This document shows positions 15,020-24,421 of a stretch of DNA of 42,565 bases, one piece after another (position 1 is the stretch's first letter; each line of letters opens with the position of its first letter). A program made the translations under genes and the position numbers. The DNA comes from Novosphingobium sp. BW1 (GTDB lineage: Bacteria; Pseudomonadota; Alphaproteobacteria; Sphingomonadales; Sphingomonadaceae), in assembly GCF_008107685.1 (NCBI RefSeq), contig NZ_VIRF01000040.1, positions 1 to 42,565 of the forward strand, given 5' to 3'. The notes below the pieces were generated by a model. It was not told the DNA's origin, searched no databases, and saw only the letters and a list, made by a program, of their open reading frames with translations.

Positions 15020-16828
15020 GTGACGACTTCTGAATTTCATCGTTTCCTGGCCATTTTCAGAGACACGTTCCTGCTCCTCGTGTGCCGGCCGGACAAGGTG
15101 GCCAGCGCGGCTTGGTGGCGGCTTTGCGGCAAGCGGTTGCGCGCGCGCCATCGCCTGCGCGAAGGCTTGGCCGTCCTGCCCCTTCGCCATCAGCGGATCA
15201 TGGAAGCGGACGCGAACGCGGATCGTGCCTGTCTGGAGGCCTCGGGGGGGGCAGGGGATGCGGACATCTGCGTCCATATCCATCTTGCCCGCACCACCCC
15301 TCCCGAAGCGGCGCGCCGGGCTCTCGCCTCGGCCTGCCGGCAGAGCCTGGCGCCAGCGAGAGTGCTCGTGACATGTGAGGAGGATGTCGCCCCCCCCTGC
15401 GTGCGCCATGCCCTGATCGAGATCGTGCCCGGCACTTTTGCGAGCCGCCTGCACGGCCTCCACGCTGCCCTGGCCCGCGCCCATGCGCTTGGTGCGCACC
15501 TGCTTGTGCCGCTCGAGGACACCGCGCGGCTGCCGCGCCAGGCCTTGCGCGGCTACGCGGCCTACCGGATAGCTTGCGTTCCCGGGACACACGGTGCGCT
15601 GCTTTACGCCGACGAGGACACGCCCGGCCAGTTCGGGCTGGGCACACGACCTTGGCTGAAGCCGCAATGGGACCCGCGCCTGTTGCTGGCCCAGGACTAT
15701 CTGACAGGCGCCTGCGCGCTGCCGGTGGCCGCCCTCCTCCACGCGTTCGAGAGCACCCCGCCGCGTGAAGGGGAAACGCTGTTCGAACGCCTGCTTGCCT
15801 GGACGCGCGCGAAGGCGCCCAGCGTGCGGCACATACCGCGCATTGGCGCCCGCCGCTCCCCCGATGCCTGGCGGGACGGAGCCGAGGCGCGCCGCGTGGC
15901 CGTGGCCCGTGTCCTGGGTGAGACCGGCGAGGCCAGGACAGGGGAACACGGCGGGGTTCGGGTCGATTGGGCCCTGCCGGTTCCGGCGCCCCAGGTCAGC
16001 ATTGTCATCGCCACGCGCGACAAGGTCGACCTGCTGCGCACCTGCCTCGAAGGCGTGCTCCACGCCACCGACTACCCCCACCTCGACATCGTCGTGGCGG
16101 ACAACGACAGCCGTGAACCCGAAACACTGGACTATCTGGACAGCGTAGCGCGCGACCCGCGCGTGCAGGTGGTGCGCTGGCCCCACCCCTTCAACTATTC
16201 GGCTATCAACAACCATGCCGCCCGCTTTGCCCGGGGCGAATTCCTGTGCCTTCTCAACAACGACATCGAAGTCATCGCTCCCGACTGGCTGGCACACATG
16301 GTGCGTGAAGGCGTCCAGGACGGGGTCGGTGCGGTCGGCGCGCGGCTCCTCTATCCCGATGGCACGATCCAGCACGCCGGGGTTGCGATCGGGATCGGCA
16401 ATGCCGCGGGCCATGTCCACCGTGGCCTCCCCTCCGGCGAGCCGGGCTACTTCGCGCAGGCGCATGTCACGCGCGGGGCCAGTGCGGTCACCGCCGCGTG
16501 CCTGCTGGTACGCAAGGCGCATTTCGATGCCGTGGGGGGGCTCGACGAGACACACCTCGCGGTCGCCTACAATGATGTGGACCTGTGCCTCAAACTGCGC
16601 GCGCAGGGCCTTGCCAACATCTACGCCCCGGCGGCCACCTTGATCCATCACGAAAGCAAGTCACGTGGCCTCGACTTCGCTCCCGAGCACATGGCCCGCT
16701 ACCTGCGCGAGCTGGGCGTCTTTCAGGAGCGCTGGGGAACCGTGGGGCACATCGACCCCTGGCATCACCCGCGCCTCGATGCGGCCAGCGAGATTTATGC
16801 CGACAGCCATGGCTCCAGCCCGCGCTGA
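15020..16828 (+). CDS. GT2-family glycosyltransferase with conserved N-terminal extension
   Basis: Predicted cytosolic transferase adding sugars to a capsule repeat or linker. The GT-A domain covers about the last 290 residues: VSIVIATRDKVDLLRTCLEG, VVADNDSREPETL (nucleotide-binding Asp), LLNNDIEVIAPDWLAHM (DxD-like NDIE), GARLLYPDGTIQHAG and the end motif YNDVDLCLKLRAQG with HHESKSRG. About 300 upstream residues form an extension that includes AAWWRLCGKRLRARHRLREG, nearly repeated in the second GT2 protein at 25263-26933. GTG 15020 gives an N-terminus of similar length to that paralogue; GTG 14915 would add 35 Arg/Pro/Ser-rich residues. The gene is divergent from the export lipoprotein gene. 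Confidence 0.88.
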   Translation: MTTSEFHRFLAIFRDTFLLLVCRPDKVASAAWWRLCGKRLRARHRLREGLAVLPLRHQRIMEADANADRACLEASGGAGDADICVHIHLARTTPPEAARRALASACRQSLAPARVLVTCEEDVAPPCVRHALIEIVPGTFASRLHGLHAALARAHALGAHLLVPLEDTARLPRQALRGYAAYRIACVPGTHGALLYADEDTPGQFGLGTRPWLKPQWDPRLLLAQDYLTGACALPVAALLHAFESTPPREGETLFERLLAWTRAKAPSVRHIPRIGARRSPDAWRDGAEARRVAVARVLGETGEARTGEHGGVRVDWALPVPAPQVSIVIATRDKVDLLRTCLEGVLHATDYPHLDIVVADNDSREPETLDYLDSVARDPRVQVVRWPHPFNYSAINNHAARFARGEFLCLLNNDIEVIAPDWLAHMVREGVQDGVGAVGARLLYPDGTIQHAGVAIGIGNAAGHVHRGLPSGEPGYFAQAHVTRGASAVTAACLLVRKAHFDAVGGLDETHLAVAYNDVDLCLKLRAQGLANIYAPAATLIHHESKSRGLDFAPEHMARYLRELGVFQERWGTVGHIDPWHHPRLDAASEIYADSHGSSPR

Positions 16829-16941
16829 CACCAGGCAAGAGTTTTCAAGACACTTAGGACCTTTTTCGTTATAGGGCGCCCCTGCGCGAAACGACAGCGC
16901 CGCCCTGCCGTTGACGCAGAGCTGTACATAAGGAGATGCTC

Positions 16942-17753
16942 ATGGAGCTCAGACGATGGTATTTCGCAACAAATGAGCGGGGCGTAATCGAGGCCGCCGG
17001 TCTCATCGAAACGGCCGTCAAATCCTGCTTCCGCAATACGCACCTGGAACCAATTTGTATTTATAATGGGTCCAATGCGGATCAGATCGCCTGGCTTGAG
17101 TCTCTGAACGTGACCGTCCTCCGCCACGCTCAAGCTTCGCGGATGCCCTCGAGGTCGGCTATGGCAATAAGTACAGGATATTTTCCGGACACTGGTTGCG
17201 GGTGGATATCCCCATCCTCGAAACCCGCGATGACTTCGTGCTCTATACCGACGTCGACGTCATCTTCCTGAAGCATCCCGAACTCAAAGAGCCCGTCGAT
17301 ATACTGGGCGTCGTCCCGGAGGAACGCGACGGGGCTATCATGTTCAACAACGGTGTCATGGTGATGAACGTGCCCGCATTGCGGGCCGATCACGCTTCGT
17401 TCGTCGCGGCCATTCGCGCGCGCGTGCTCAACGACTTCAAGTACCCGGCGCACGATCAGGCGAGCTACAATCGCCGCTACCGCAAACGCTTCACCGAAAT
17501 GCCCCGGTCGCTCAACTGGCGGCCCTACTGGGGGCGCAACGCGGACGCGGCCATCGTCCACTTCCACGGCCCCAAGGCCGATCAGGCGCGGGCGCTCGAA
17601 CGGGGCGAGGCTGGGGACATCCATCCCCCGCTCCAGGCACTCTGGCAAAGTGATCCGGAGGGCTATCGGTACTACTGCGAGATCTATGAGGATCTCGAAC
17701 GCGGCGAAATTGGTCAAAGCAGCGGCAGGCTGTCTGAAACCACCCCCCGCTGA
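16942..17753 (+). pseudogene. GT8-like glycosyltransferase, frameshifted near 17130
   Basis: ATG 16942 has AGGAG six bases upstream; ATG 16936 directly abuts that site and is rejected. The first frame encodes MELRRWYFATNERGVIEAAG and continues sensibly to NVTVLRHA (about 17129). It then becomes nonsense and ends at 17271. The next frame, open from before 17100, takes over with SFADALEVGYGNKYRIFSGH, LRVDIPILE and the likely metal-binding motif LYTDVDVIF, and runs to a stop at 17753. One missing base around 17127-17136 would join both into a protein of about 270 residues. The joined protein resembles GT8-like nucleotide-sugar transferases (DxD in DVDV, HDQASYN, IVHFHGPK). Either the gene is inactivated or the base call is wrong. 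It follows the GT2 gene by 113 bases and ends at a strong hairpin. Confidence 0.75.
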
Positions 17754-17767
17754 GCGTGACTCAACGC

Positions 17768-17803
17768 AGGGCGGTGGGGCACCCGAGAGTGCCCCACCGC
17801 CCT
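17768..17803. terminator. Perfect 15-bp hairpin, bidirectional terminator candidate
   Basis: AGGGCGGTGGGGCAC (17768-17782) and its exact complement (17789-17803) enclose the six-base loop CCGAGA. It sits between two convergent genes, 15 bases after the stop of the GT8-like gene, and its right arm reaches into the stop codon of the minus-strand glycosyltransferase (17802-17804). There is no T-run, but stability is very high. Confidence 0.75.
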
Positions 17804-20800
17804 ATCCGGCGGGCAGTGCCGCCTGAGCCAAACTGTCCAGAACAAGCCTGTCATAACGCGCCAGGTCATCTTCGACACGGCGGTTGGCGAACGTCCATTC
17901 CCGCAGCGCAGCGCCGTCACGGCGCAGATCCTCGGGCCGGTTGAGGCGGCGCACGATCTCGTCCGCCCAGGCCTGGGCACGGTTGGCGAGCAGCGTCACG
18001 CCCGGCTGCGCCCCTGCGCCTTCGAAGGTCGCATAACTCTGCACCTTCGAGGCAAGGACCGGCAAGCCCAACGCCCCGTAGTCGAGCACCTTGAGATCCG
18101 ACTTGAAACGGTTGAAGGCGGTGTCGAGAAGCGGCGCGATGCCCAGGACCTCGCCTGCGATCTGGCTGCAAAGCCAGGGCACGAAGTGCCGGTAGGACCT
18201 TTCGCGTGCCTCGACGGCGAGGGTGTCGACCCACTCGGGCAAATCCGCCGCCGAAGTCCCCCCCACCAGCGTCAGCCGCAGGTTGGGGATCTTGCCCCGT
18301 GCGAGCGCGATCGCCTCGAGCGCGAATTCGAGGTCCTCGTGATGGCTCGGCCCGCCCATGTAGAGAAGGCGCGGCTCAAAGCGCTGGCGCGGCGCGGGAA
18401 GGGCACTCCACAGCCGCCCGGACACCCGGTTTTCCACGATATGCACCGCGGCGTTGAAGGGCCGGACCGCGTCCGCCAGCGCCGGGGTCGATACGATCAC
18501 GCCCTGTGCAGAGCGCAGCAGCTTCTCGAGGTAGGGCCGATAGGCCGCATAGAACCCCTTGGTGTCCTTGTCCGCCGGAACGGCCATCAGGTCATCGTCG
18601 AGCTCGAACAGGAAGGGCGTCTGCGTCTCGGACGCGGCCACGAGGAACCTGTCGACAAGCGCCGCGGGCATCGCCGTGCGCTGGATGATTGCGCCGGAGA
18701 CTGTGCGCAGTCTCATCTTTGCGATGAGGCCGGCCGGCGTGGAGCGAACATAGTCAACCGGCCGGTCGAGCGCGTTGCGCGTGCGCTCCCACACCCGGAT
18801 CTCGGTCGACGGGAAGGCATCGCGCAGGCGCGGACTGCCCGGACAGACCGTCGCCACCTTGGGTATCTCAGCGCCAACAGGCGCACCGCGGTAGACGTCG
18901 AGATAACGCGAAGCCATCTGTCGGCACGACTGGCCCGTCCCGCGCCGCTCCTGCCAACGGGTCGCGGCAAGTCCCTTTGCCATCAGTTCCTCGCGGTCTG
19001 CGGCAATCGCGCTGAGGCGCGCATAGACCCCCTCGGATGTCATATCCTCAAGGACCCAACCCGCGCCGCAGTCCTCCATCCGTCGCCGCAGTGTCGGAAA
19101 ATCGAGGACAACCACCGGCAGGCCTACCGACCACATCTCGGTGAGCGTGTGGCAGTACGTCTCGTCCCAGACCGAGAACACCGCCCCGAAATGCGGTGCG
19201 ATCCTGCGGACCTTGTCCGCAAAATCGGCGCGGTCATAGCGGCCGTGGAGGTGCATGCGGGCAGGCTTGGGGCCCTGGAGAGCCGAGAGGTGGACGCCCC
19301 CCAGGATGTGGAACTCGAAGTGGCCAAGCTTGTCGAGTTCCAGCAAGCCCGCAATCAGATCGAGACCCTTGGCCTTGTCGATATTGCCCGGGACCAAAAT
19401 GCGCACCGGGCTATCTCCGCTCGGCAAATGCTGGAGATTTTCGAAGCGATTGAAATCACGCCCGTGGGGAATGACGTGGAAGTGTTCGGCCGGGATCGAG
19501 GGCATCGCGTTCAGAACGCGGTCGCGTGCGCTGGGCGACGTCGTAACGAACGCATCGCAGTGGGCGATCGCTTCGGCCATGCGCGCACGCCAGTGATGGA
19601 CCCAGGCGTTCTTGAGCGGAGGAATGGCAGGGTCCTGCCAGAGTTCAACCTTGCAGGCGCCCGTCCCGGCCGTGCAGGTGCCACCGCAGAAGGTGTTGCT
19701 TTCATCGAGCAGCTTGAGGCTCGGGCACAGCGTGTAGAAATCGTGGAGCGAATAGACCACCCGGGCGCCCGAACGCTTCGCGATGCGCGGCAGATTGAGA
19801 CTGTGCCAGCCCAGATGGCGGATATGGATGACATCAAGGTCGAGCGTGGCGATCCATTGCGCGACGATCATGTCGTATTCGCTCGAACGGTGGGTGACCG
19901 GCTCTATTGGCTGCGCCAGGCGGTGTTTGCGCAGGCTTGTCGTCGTGCCCTCGCGGTAGTGGCTGAGTTCCAGTTCGCGCGAATCGCAGCGCAGAACGAA
20001 GCACTCGAAGGTCTCCTCGAGCGCCCCCATGAGATCCGCGTTGGTCTGCGGGGTCCCCCCTGTGCGGGTGGAAAGAACGAACAGCGCGCGCGGCAGGACA
20101 CCTTGCGCACCGGTGCAGTCGCGCAAGGCCAGACGGGCCCGATGGCGCGCCATCGCGATCGCGCCACTGGTCGTGAAGGTCCCGATCAGCGCCTTGTATT
20201 CCGGGTAGCGCGCATCGACGACCTGGCGCCCCGCCGCCATGTTGACGTTCTTTTCCTCGCCAAAGCTCTTGGACCTGTCGTGGAAGACGTAAGTGGCATC
20301 GTCGATCAGGTTGAACCAGCCTGCGCGCATCGCGCGCATGCAGAAGTCGTTCTCCTCGCCATAGCCGCGCGGGAACGCTTCGGCATCGAGAGGCCCAAGC
20401 GCGTCGACCGCGGCGCGGCGGATGTACATGCAAAAGCCGTTGCCGGTCGGAACCTCGGGATAGACGCGCAGGCTGCGGCGCCGGAAGGCGCGTGCGAAGG
20501 TGGCTTCATCGATGCCCGGCGGCAGCGGGTTGTCGTTGCCGATGTTCGGCGCCGAGAACGCACCGGCGCGGTCCGACATCGCCGTGACCGTCGCGACCTG
20601 ATCGCGCGAGGTCGCCGCAGCATACATACCCTCGATCCAGCCCGGGGTGACGCGCGCATCCGAATTGAGGATGATGACATCGGCCCTGCCCGTTTCCTCG
20701 AGCCCCCGATTGACGGTGCGGGTGAAACCCAGGTTCTGCGCATTGCGCAGAACCTGGAAGCGCGGCTCGTCGGCGAGCGTGGCCAGCAGTTCGCCAATGG

Positions 20801-21605
20801 CCGGATCGGGCGAGCAGTCGTCGATCAGGAGCACCTCGACCTGGTCCGGGGTAAAGGCCCGCAACCGCGCGATGCAGGTGCGCACATCCTCCAGCGCATT
20901 GTAGATCGGAACCACGACCTTGACGTGTCCGGGCGTAGCCTCAGCAAAGACCGAAGGGCTCCTCCCGATCCGCTCGCCCGCAGGCTCCGCAATCGTGATC
21001 TGCCCCTCGATGCGCGTGCCGTCGGGAAACGCGACGGCCACTTCGACCGGCCCCGGGTTCATGAGATAGAGCGGCAGGTCCAGCGCAAAGCCCCCCTGCC
21101 CCGCCGTATGGCCTTGCTTGTCGAGGTCCGGACGTCGCCCCTCGGTGCGCATTTCCGCGAAGAATTCGCCATCGATCAGCAGGCGCAGGGTCAGGACCTC
21201 GCCGCGGCGGGCCTTGTTCGCCGCCCACCCGCTGATATGGCTGCCCGAAAGCAACTCGATCCAGCCGTCATACCCCTCGGCATAGGCCTGTGTGCGTCGA
21301 TTCTCGTGGACGCCGTGCAGCACGTAGTGCAGCAGCGGGTTCATCTGCGCCTCGGCCACATCGGGATAGAGCCCAAGGTAGCCCAGGGTTGAAAAGGCCT
21401 CGGACGGATCAAGCCCTTCGCGCCATCCCGCAAGGAGATAGTGGGCCAGAGCCTCGTGCATGTTGTGCTCGTCGTTTCCGCTCGCATTCCGGTAGAATTC
21501 GAGATCGAAATACGGAAGGCACAGCGCGATATGTTCGGCCGCGATACCTGGATTGCTGCGCGCACCTGGACCGAACCTGCGACTCCGGAACCCTTTCAAC
21601 TTCAT
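17802..21605 (-). CDS. Three-module glycosyltransferase, 1267 aa (GT2 + GT4 + GT4-like)
   Basis: Large predicted polysaccharide-assembly enzyme. Residues about 30-106 hold two copies of a motif seen at the front of many capsule transferases (FDLEFYRN, HYLLAGWREGLDP, then GLYPDVAEA, HYVLHGVHENRRT). Residues 110-205 look like a beta-sandwich. A GT2 domain starts at 228 (VKVVVPIYNALEDV, LLIDDCSPD, ILNSDARVTPGW, GYGEENDFCMRA). A GT4 domain follows at about 520-870 (HIRHLGWHSLNLP, VYSLHDFYTLCPSLKLL, VIPHGRD, LVPGNIDKAKGLDLI, ETYCHTLTEMWSVGLPVVV). A third GT-B-like module fills about 900-1260 (FELDDDLMAVP, LLYMGGPSHHEDLE, FNRFKSDLKVLDYGALGLPVL). It is the last gene of the kpsEMT operon. Its modules could add successive sugars of one repeat unit; this is inference. 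Confidence 0.9.
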   Translation of the reverse strand: MKLKGFRSRRFGPGARSNPGIAAEHIALCLPYFDLEFYRNASGNDEHNMHEALAHYLLAGWREGLDPSEAFSTLGYLGLYPDVAEAQMNPLLHYVLHGVHENRRTQAYAEGYDGWIELLSGSHISGWAANKARRGEVLTLRLLIDGEFFAEMRTEGRRPDLDKQGHTAGQGGFALDLPLYLMNPGPVEVAVAFPDGTRIEGQITIAEPAGERIGRSPSVFAEATPGHVKVVVPIYNALEDVRTCIARLRAFTPDQVEVLLIDDCSPDPAIGELLATLADEPRFQVLRNAQNLGFTRTVNRGLEETGRADVIILNSDARVTPGWIEGMYAAATSRDQVATVTAMSDRAGAFSAPNIGNDNPLPPGIDEATFARAFRRRSLRVYPEVPTGNGFCMYIRRAAVDALGPLDAEAFPRGYGEENDFCMRAMRAGWFNLIDDATYVFHDRSKSFGEEKNVNMAAGRQVVDARYPEYKALIGTFTTSGAIAMARHRARLALRDCTGAQGVLPRALFVLSTRTGGTPQTNADLMGALEETFECFVLRCDSRELELSHYREGTTTSLRKHRLAQPIEPVTHRSSEYDMIVAQWIATLDLDVIHIRHLGWHSLNLPRIAKRSGARVVYSLHDFYTLCPSLKLLDESNTFCGGTCTAGTGACKVELWQDPAIPPLKNAWVHHWRARMAEAIAHCDAFVTTSPSARDRVLNAMPSIPAEHFHVIPHGRDFNRFENLQHLPSGDSPVRILVPGNIDKAKGLDLIAGLLELDKLGHFEFHILGGVHLSALQGPKPARMHLHGRYDRADFADKVRRIAPHFGAVFSVWDETYCHTLTEMWSVGLPVVVLDFPTLRRRMEDCGAGWVLEDMTSEGVYARLSAIAADREELMAKGLAATRWQERRGTGQSCRQMASRYLDVYRGAPVGAEIPKVATVCPGSPRLRDAFPSTEIRVWERTRNALDRPVDYVRSTPAGLIAKMRLRTVSGAIIQRTAMPAALVDRFLVAASETQTPFLFELDDDLMAVPADKDTKGFYAAYRPYLEKLLRSAQGVIVSTPALADAVRPFNAAVHIVENRVSGRLWSALPAPRQRFEPRLLYMGGPSHHEDLEFALEAIALARGKIPNLRLTLVGGTSAADLPEWVDTLAVEARERSYRHFVPWLCSQIAGEVLGIAPLLDTAFNRFKSDLKVLDYGALGLPVLASKVQSYATFEGAGAQPGVTLLANRAQAWADEIVRRLNRPEDLRRDGAALREWTFANRRVEDDLARYDRLVLDSLAQAALPAG

Positions 21606-21681
21606 TCGTCTCTCTCTCCGTTCCGGACCGCAAGGATCCGTGCGTGCTGGCGGCTATCGGACTGCAGATAGAACCTGGATC

Positions 21682-22329
21682 TTAGAATTCGGCGTAGATT
21701 TTCAACGCCTTGCCCACATCCTCGTACATGGTGGCCACCCCCTCGTTCAGGACAATCGCGCGGTTGCAGTACTTCTTGACCATCGAGGTGTTGTGCGACG
21801 CCAGCAGCAGTGCACGGTCGTCGCGCTCGCGGAAGAAGGCCGCCTCGCACTTTTTCTGGAAGGACTGGTCGCCCACCATGATGACCTCGTCGATCAAGTA
21901 GCACTCGAACTCGATCGCGAGCGAGAGCGCGAAGGCCAGGCGCGCGCGCATACCCGAGGAATAGGTCTTGACCGGCATGCGCAGCTGCCCGCCCAATTCG
22001 GTAAATTCCTCGATGAAATCGCGCATTTCCCGGTAGGGCTTGTCGTAGATCCGGGCAATGAAGCGGGCGTTGTCGAGGCCCGTGAGGCTGCCCTGAAAGC
22101 CGCCGTTGAAACCCAGCGGCCACGAGCAGGTCATCTTGCGCACGATCTTGCCCTGGGTCGGCATCTCGACACCGCCGATCAACCGGATCAGGGTCGACTT
22201 TCCCGCGCCGTTGCGGCCCAGCACGCCGATGCGATCGCGCGGATTGATCTCGAAGTCGACCCCGCGCAGGACCGACTTGCTGACCCGTCCGCTGCGATAT
22301 TCCTTATGGACGTTGCGGCAATAGATCAT
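21682..22329 (-). CDS. kpsT: Capsule ABC transporter ATP-binding protein (KpsT)
   Basis: ATPase subunit energising export of the finished polysaccharide across the inner membrane. The motifs are complete: Walker A GRNGAGKST (38-46), a signature loop reading YSSGMRARL (123-131) as usual in KpsT/Wzt proteins, Walker B CYLIDEV (Asp147, Glu148) and switch His179 in LASHN. Length 215 without a C-terminal extension matches KpsT (no carbohydrate-binding tail as in some Wzt). ATG 22329 is chosen because it overlaps the kpsM stop by four bases (ATGA). The next gene, the large glycosyltransferase, starts 76 bases downstream. Confidence 0.95.
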   Translation of the reverse strand: MIYCRNVHKEYRSGRVSKSVLRGVDFEINPRDRIGVLGRNGAGKSTLIRLIGGVEMPTQGKIVRKMTCSWPLGFNGGFQGSLTGLDNARFIARIYDKPYREMRDFIEEFTELGGQLRMPVKTYSSGMRARLAFALSLAIEFECYLIDEVIMVGDQSFQKKCEAAFFRERDDRALLLASHNTSMVKKYCNRAIVLNEGVATMYEDVGKALKIYAEF

Positions 22330-23126
22330 GAGACCGCCACCATGCGGCGAACCCGGCGGCACAGGACAAGTCCCGCCACGAGACAGGCAAAGGTCACCGT
22401 CAGGGCTTTGGGAATATCGTAGTACGGTAGAACCGCGTCACCAAACAGCCCTGCCCGCATGAGTTCCATCCCGGTCACGAACGGCGACCACATGAGATAA
22501 TCGCGCAAGGTCACGGGCAACCAGGCCGCCATATTGAAGACCCCGGAGAAGGGTATCGCAAGGTAGACGCTGACCGGAATGATCTTCTCGACGACTTCGG
22601 ACACTTCGGACAAGGGCGCCAGAACAAGGCACACCGACAGCACGAAGCCAACGTAGATCGCCCAGCCCAGGATGAGCATACCCACATCGGCGGGAACCGG
22701 GAAATACCCGAAGAACAGCAGGACCGTGCCCCCGAAAAGATAGGCCATCATGGCCCCGATTGCCTCCAGCGAGACACGTACGAAGATGAAGTCGAGCACC
22801 TTGATCTGGCGGTGATAAAGCAGCGCGCTGTTGGCCACGAAGATCTTCGCGGATTGCGCGAAGGAATGGCGCATGAAGGTGAGCGGAATATAGCCGCTCA
22901 CCACGAAGGGAATGACCCCGACGCCGTGGTTCTGGGGGCCCTTGAGGATCGACCAGGCCAGGCCGACCATCGAGGCGAACATCAAGGGCTCGGCCATGAT
23001 CCATAGAAAGCCGATGTTCTCACGCCCGAACCGTGTCACCAGTTCACGGATCATCAGCGCCTTGATCACTTTCACCTGGACTCGCAAAGCCTGCGTGAAG
23101 CGTCCCATGCTGCCTTGCGTCCTCAA
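22326..23126 (-). CDS. kpsM: Capsule ABC transporter permease (KpsM)
   Basis: ABC-2 type inner-membrane permease for capsular polysaccharide. The 266-residue protein has about six hydrophobic segments (LWIMAEPLMFASMVGLAW, AIGAMMAYLFGGTVLLFFGY, ILGWAIYVGFVLSVCLVLAP and others). A cytosolic N-terminal helix with RELVTRFGRENIGFLW is typical of KpsM/Wzm, as is the re-entrant-like SVYLAIPFSGVFN. It overlaps kpsE upstream and kpsT downstream by four bases each, so the transporter genes are tightly coupled. Confidence 0.95.
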   Translation of the reverse strand: MRTQGSMGRFTQALRVQVKVIKALMIRELVTRFGRENIGFLWIMAEPLMFASMVGLAWSILKGPQNHGVGVIPFVVSGYIPLTFMRHSFAQSAKIFVANSALLYHRQIKVLDFIFVRVSLEAIGAMMAYLFGGTVLLFFGYFPVPADVGMLILGWAIYVGFVLSVCLVLAPLSEVSEVVEKIIPVSVYLAIPFSGVFNMAAWLPVTLRDYLMWSPFVTGMELMRAGLFGDAVLPYYDIPKALTVTFACLVAGLVLCRRVRRMVAVS

Positions 23127-24304
23127 TCGTCTGGCGCGTGTTCAAGGATACCGACGACCAGCATCCAGCCCACCAGATAGAGACACAGGCACGCGAACAG
23201 CACAGCTAGGATGCTGCGCAGGCGATGAGGAAGGCCCGCGTCATCGGGCAGGTTGGGTTCGACCACGCGTTCCAGGTAGTACTGCTGGCGCACGGCCTCG
23301 GCGCGCGCTTCCTCAAGCGAGGCGTTGGCGGCGGTGAGGACCTGCGTTGCGAACTCCTGCTCGACAACCAGGCTCTCGTAGCCGCTCATCTTCGAGGCGA
23401 TGCCCCCGGGCGTCCCGACCGCCCGGCCGGTCTGCTGCGCCACCTCGCGCGAAAGTGCGGCCACGCGTTCGCGCATCGCCGGAATCGAAGGGTGATTGGG
23501 CGCGGCCCGCTCGACTTCGGCCAGCTTGGCGCGAAGGGAGGCCTCCTGCGCGATCAGTCCGTTGGAGACCGAAAGGACGCCCATGCCCTGCTGCTCGGGA
23601 TTGAGGAGCTCGGCGCGATTTCGGTAGGCCGCGAGCTCCACCCGGGCCTTGCGCACGCGCGCCTGGGCCTCCTCGACGCGGGTCTGCGCTTCCGCGATGG
23701 CCTTGGAACGGATCCGCTCATTCAGCCGGTTCACCAGCTTTTCACCCAGACCGAGCAACCCCTTGTTGAGCTCTTGCGCGTCTTCCGGACGGAAGGCCTG
23801 TACGCGCAGCACGGTCAGGCCGGTCTCCGGCTCTGCGCCCACGAAAACCATTTCGTTGTAGAAATTGTACAGATCCTCGAAATTGCCCTCGTGGAATGGC
23901 TGCGGAAAGGAACTCAACCAGTCCGCCTCGGGCGCGGAGTAGATCTCGCGCACATTGATCGTGCGCGAGATATCGGTCAGCGCATCGCGCGAGCGCAGAT
24001 AACCCAGGATTTCGCTGTTCTGTTCTTGGCCTCCGCCCAGCCCGGCGCTCTGCATGAAGCTACTGAACGACGACATCGACGTCGAGCGCCGGTCAGGCGC
24101 CTTGATAACAAAGTGCGACTCCGAGACATAGATGTCCGAGGCAATCAGGCCATAGTAGACCGTGGCCAGCAGCGTCGGGGCTACGACGAACAGGCAGAAC
24201 CAGCGCCAGCTTTTCAGCCACTCACGGACCTTCGCCATCAGGCCAGGCCCCTTGTCCGAGCCCACGTCATCGGCCAGTCGTTGAAGATCATTGTCGTAAT
24301 GCAT
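23123..24304 (-). CDS. kpsE: Capsule export inner-membrane/periplasmic protein (KpsE-like)
   Basis: PCP-type adaptor that links the KpsMT exporter to the outer-membrane channel. Of 393 residues, a transmembrane helix sits near 34-54 (WFCLFVVAPTLLATVYYGLI) and a second at the C-terminus (ILAVLFACLCLYLVGWMLVV). A large periplasmic region lies between them. It begins with YVSESHFVIKAPD and contains a long coiled coil at about 195-345 (RIRSKAIAEAQTRVEEAQAR, and QEASLRAKLAEVERA). There is no C-terminal tyrosine kinase domain, as expected for ABC-dependent capsules. The 117 bases upstream, to the end of the DUF5672 gene, may hold an internal promoter, but I see no clear consensus. Confidence 0.93.
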   Translation of the reverse strand: MHYDNDLQRLADDVGSDKGPGLMAKVREWLKSWRWFCLFVVAPTLLATVYYGLIASDIYVSESHFVIKAPDRRSTSMSSFSSFMQSAGLGGGQEQNSEILGYLRSRDALTDISRTINVREIYSAPEADWLSSFPQPFHEGNFEDLYNFYNEMVFVGAEPETGLTVLRVQAFRPEDAQELNKGLLGLGEKLVNRLNERIRSKAIAEAQTRVEEAQARVRKARVELAAYRNRAELLNPEQQGMGVLSVSNGLIAQEASLRAKLAEVERAAPNHPSIPAMRERVAALSREVAQQTGRAVGTPGGIASKMSGYESLVVEQEFATQVLTAANASLEEARAEAVRQQYYLERVVEPNLPDDAGLPHRLRSILAVLFACLCLYLVGWMLVVGILEHAPDD

Positions 24305-24421
24305 GGTCTTTTATCTGAATTAGACTTCCCATCTCGGCAAGTCCGGGTTGCTTCACAGACGCACAGAGCGGTGCAAAAGCCAGCGGCGCACGAGACAAAG
24401 GAAAATGGCGGAACAGCGCAG

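Noticed and set aside
14954..16651. A 565-codon minus-strand open frame opposite the first GT2 gene
   Set aside because: Antisense shadow; the plus strand carries a complete GT2 motif set.
18186..21392. A 1068-codon open frame opposite the three-module glycosyltransferase
   Set aside because: Antisense shadow; composition is typical of complementary-strand frames and no motif is visible, whereas the minus strand has clear GT2 and GT4 motifs.
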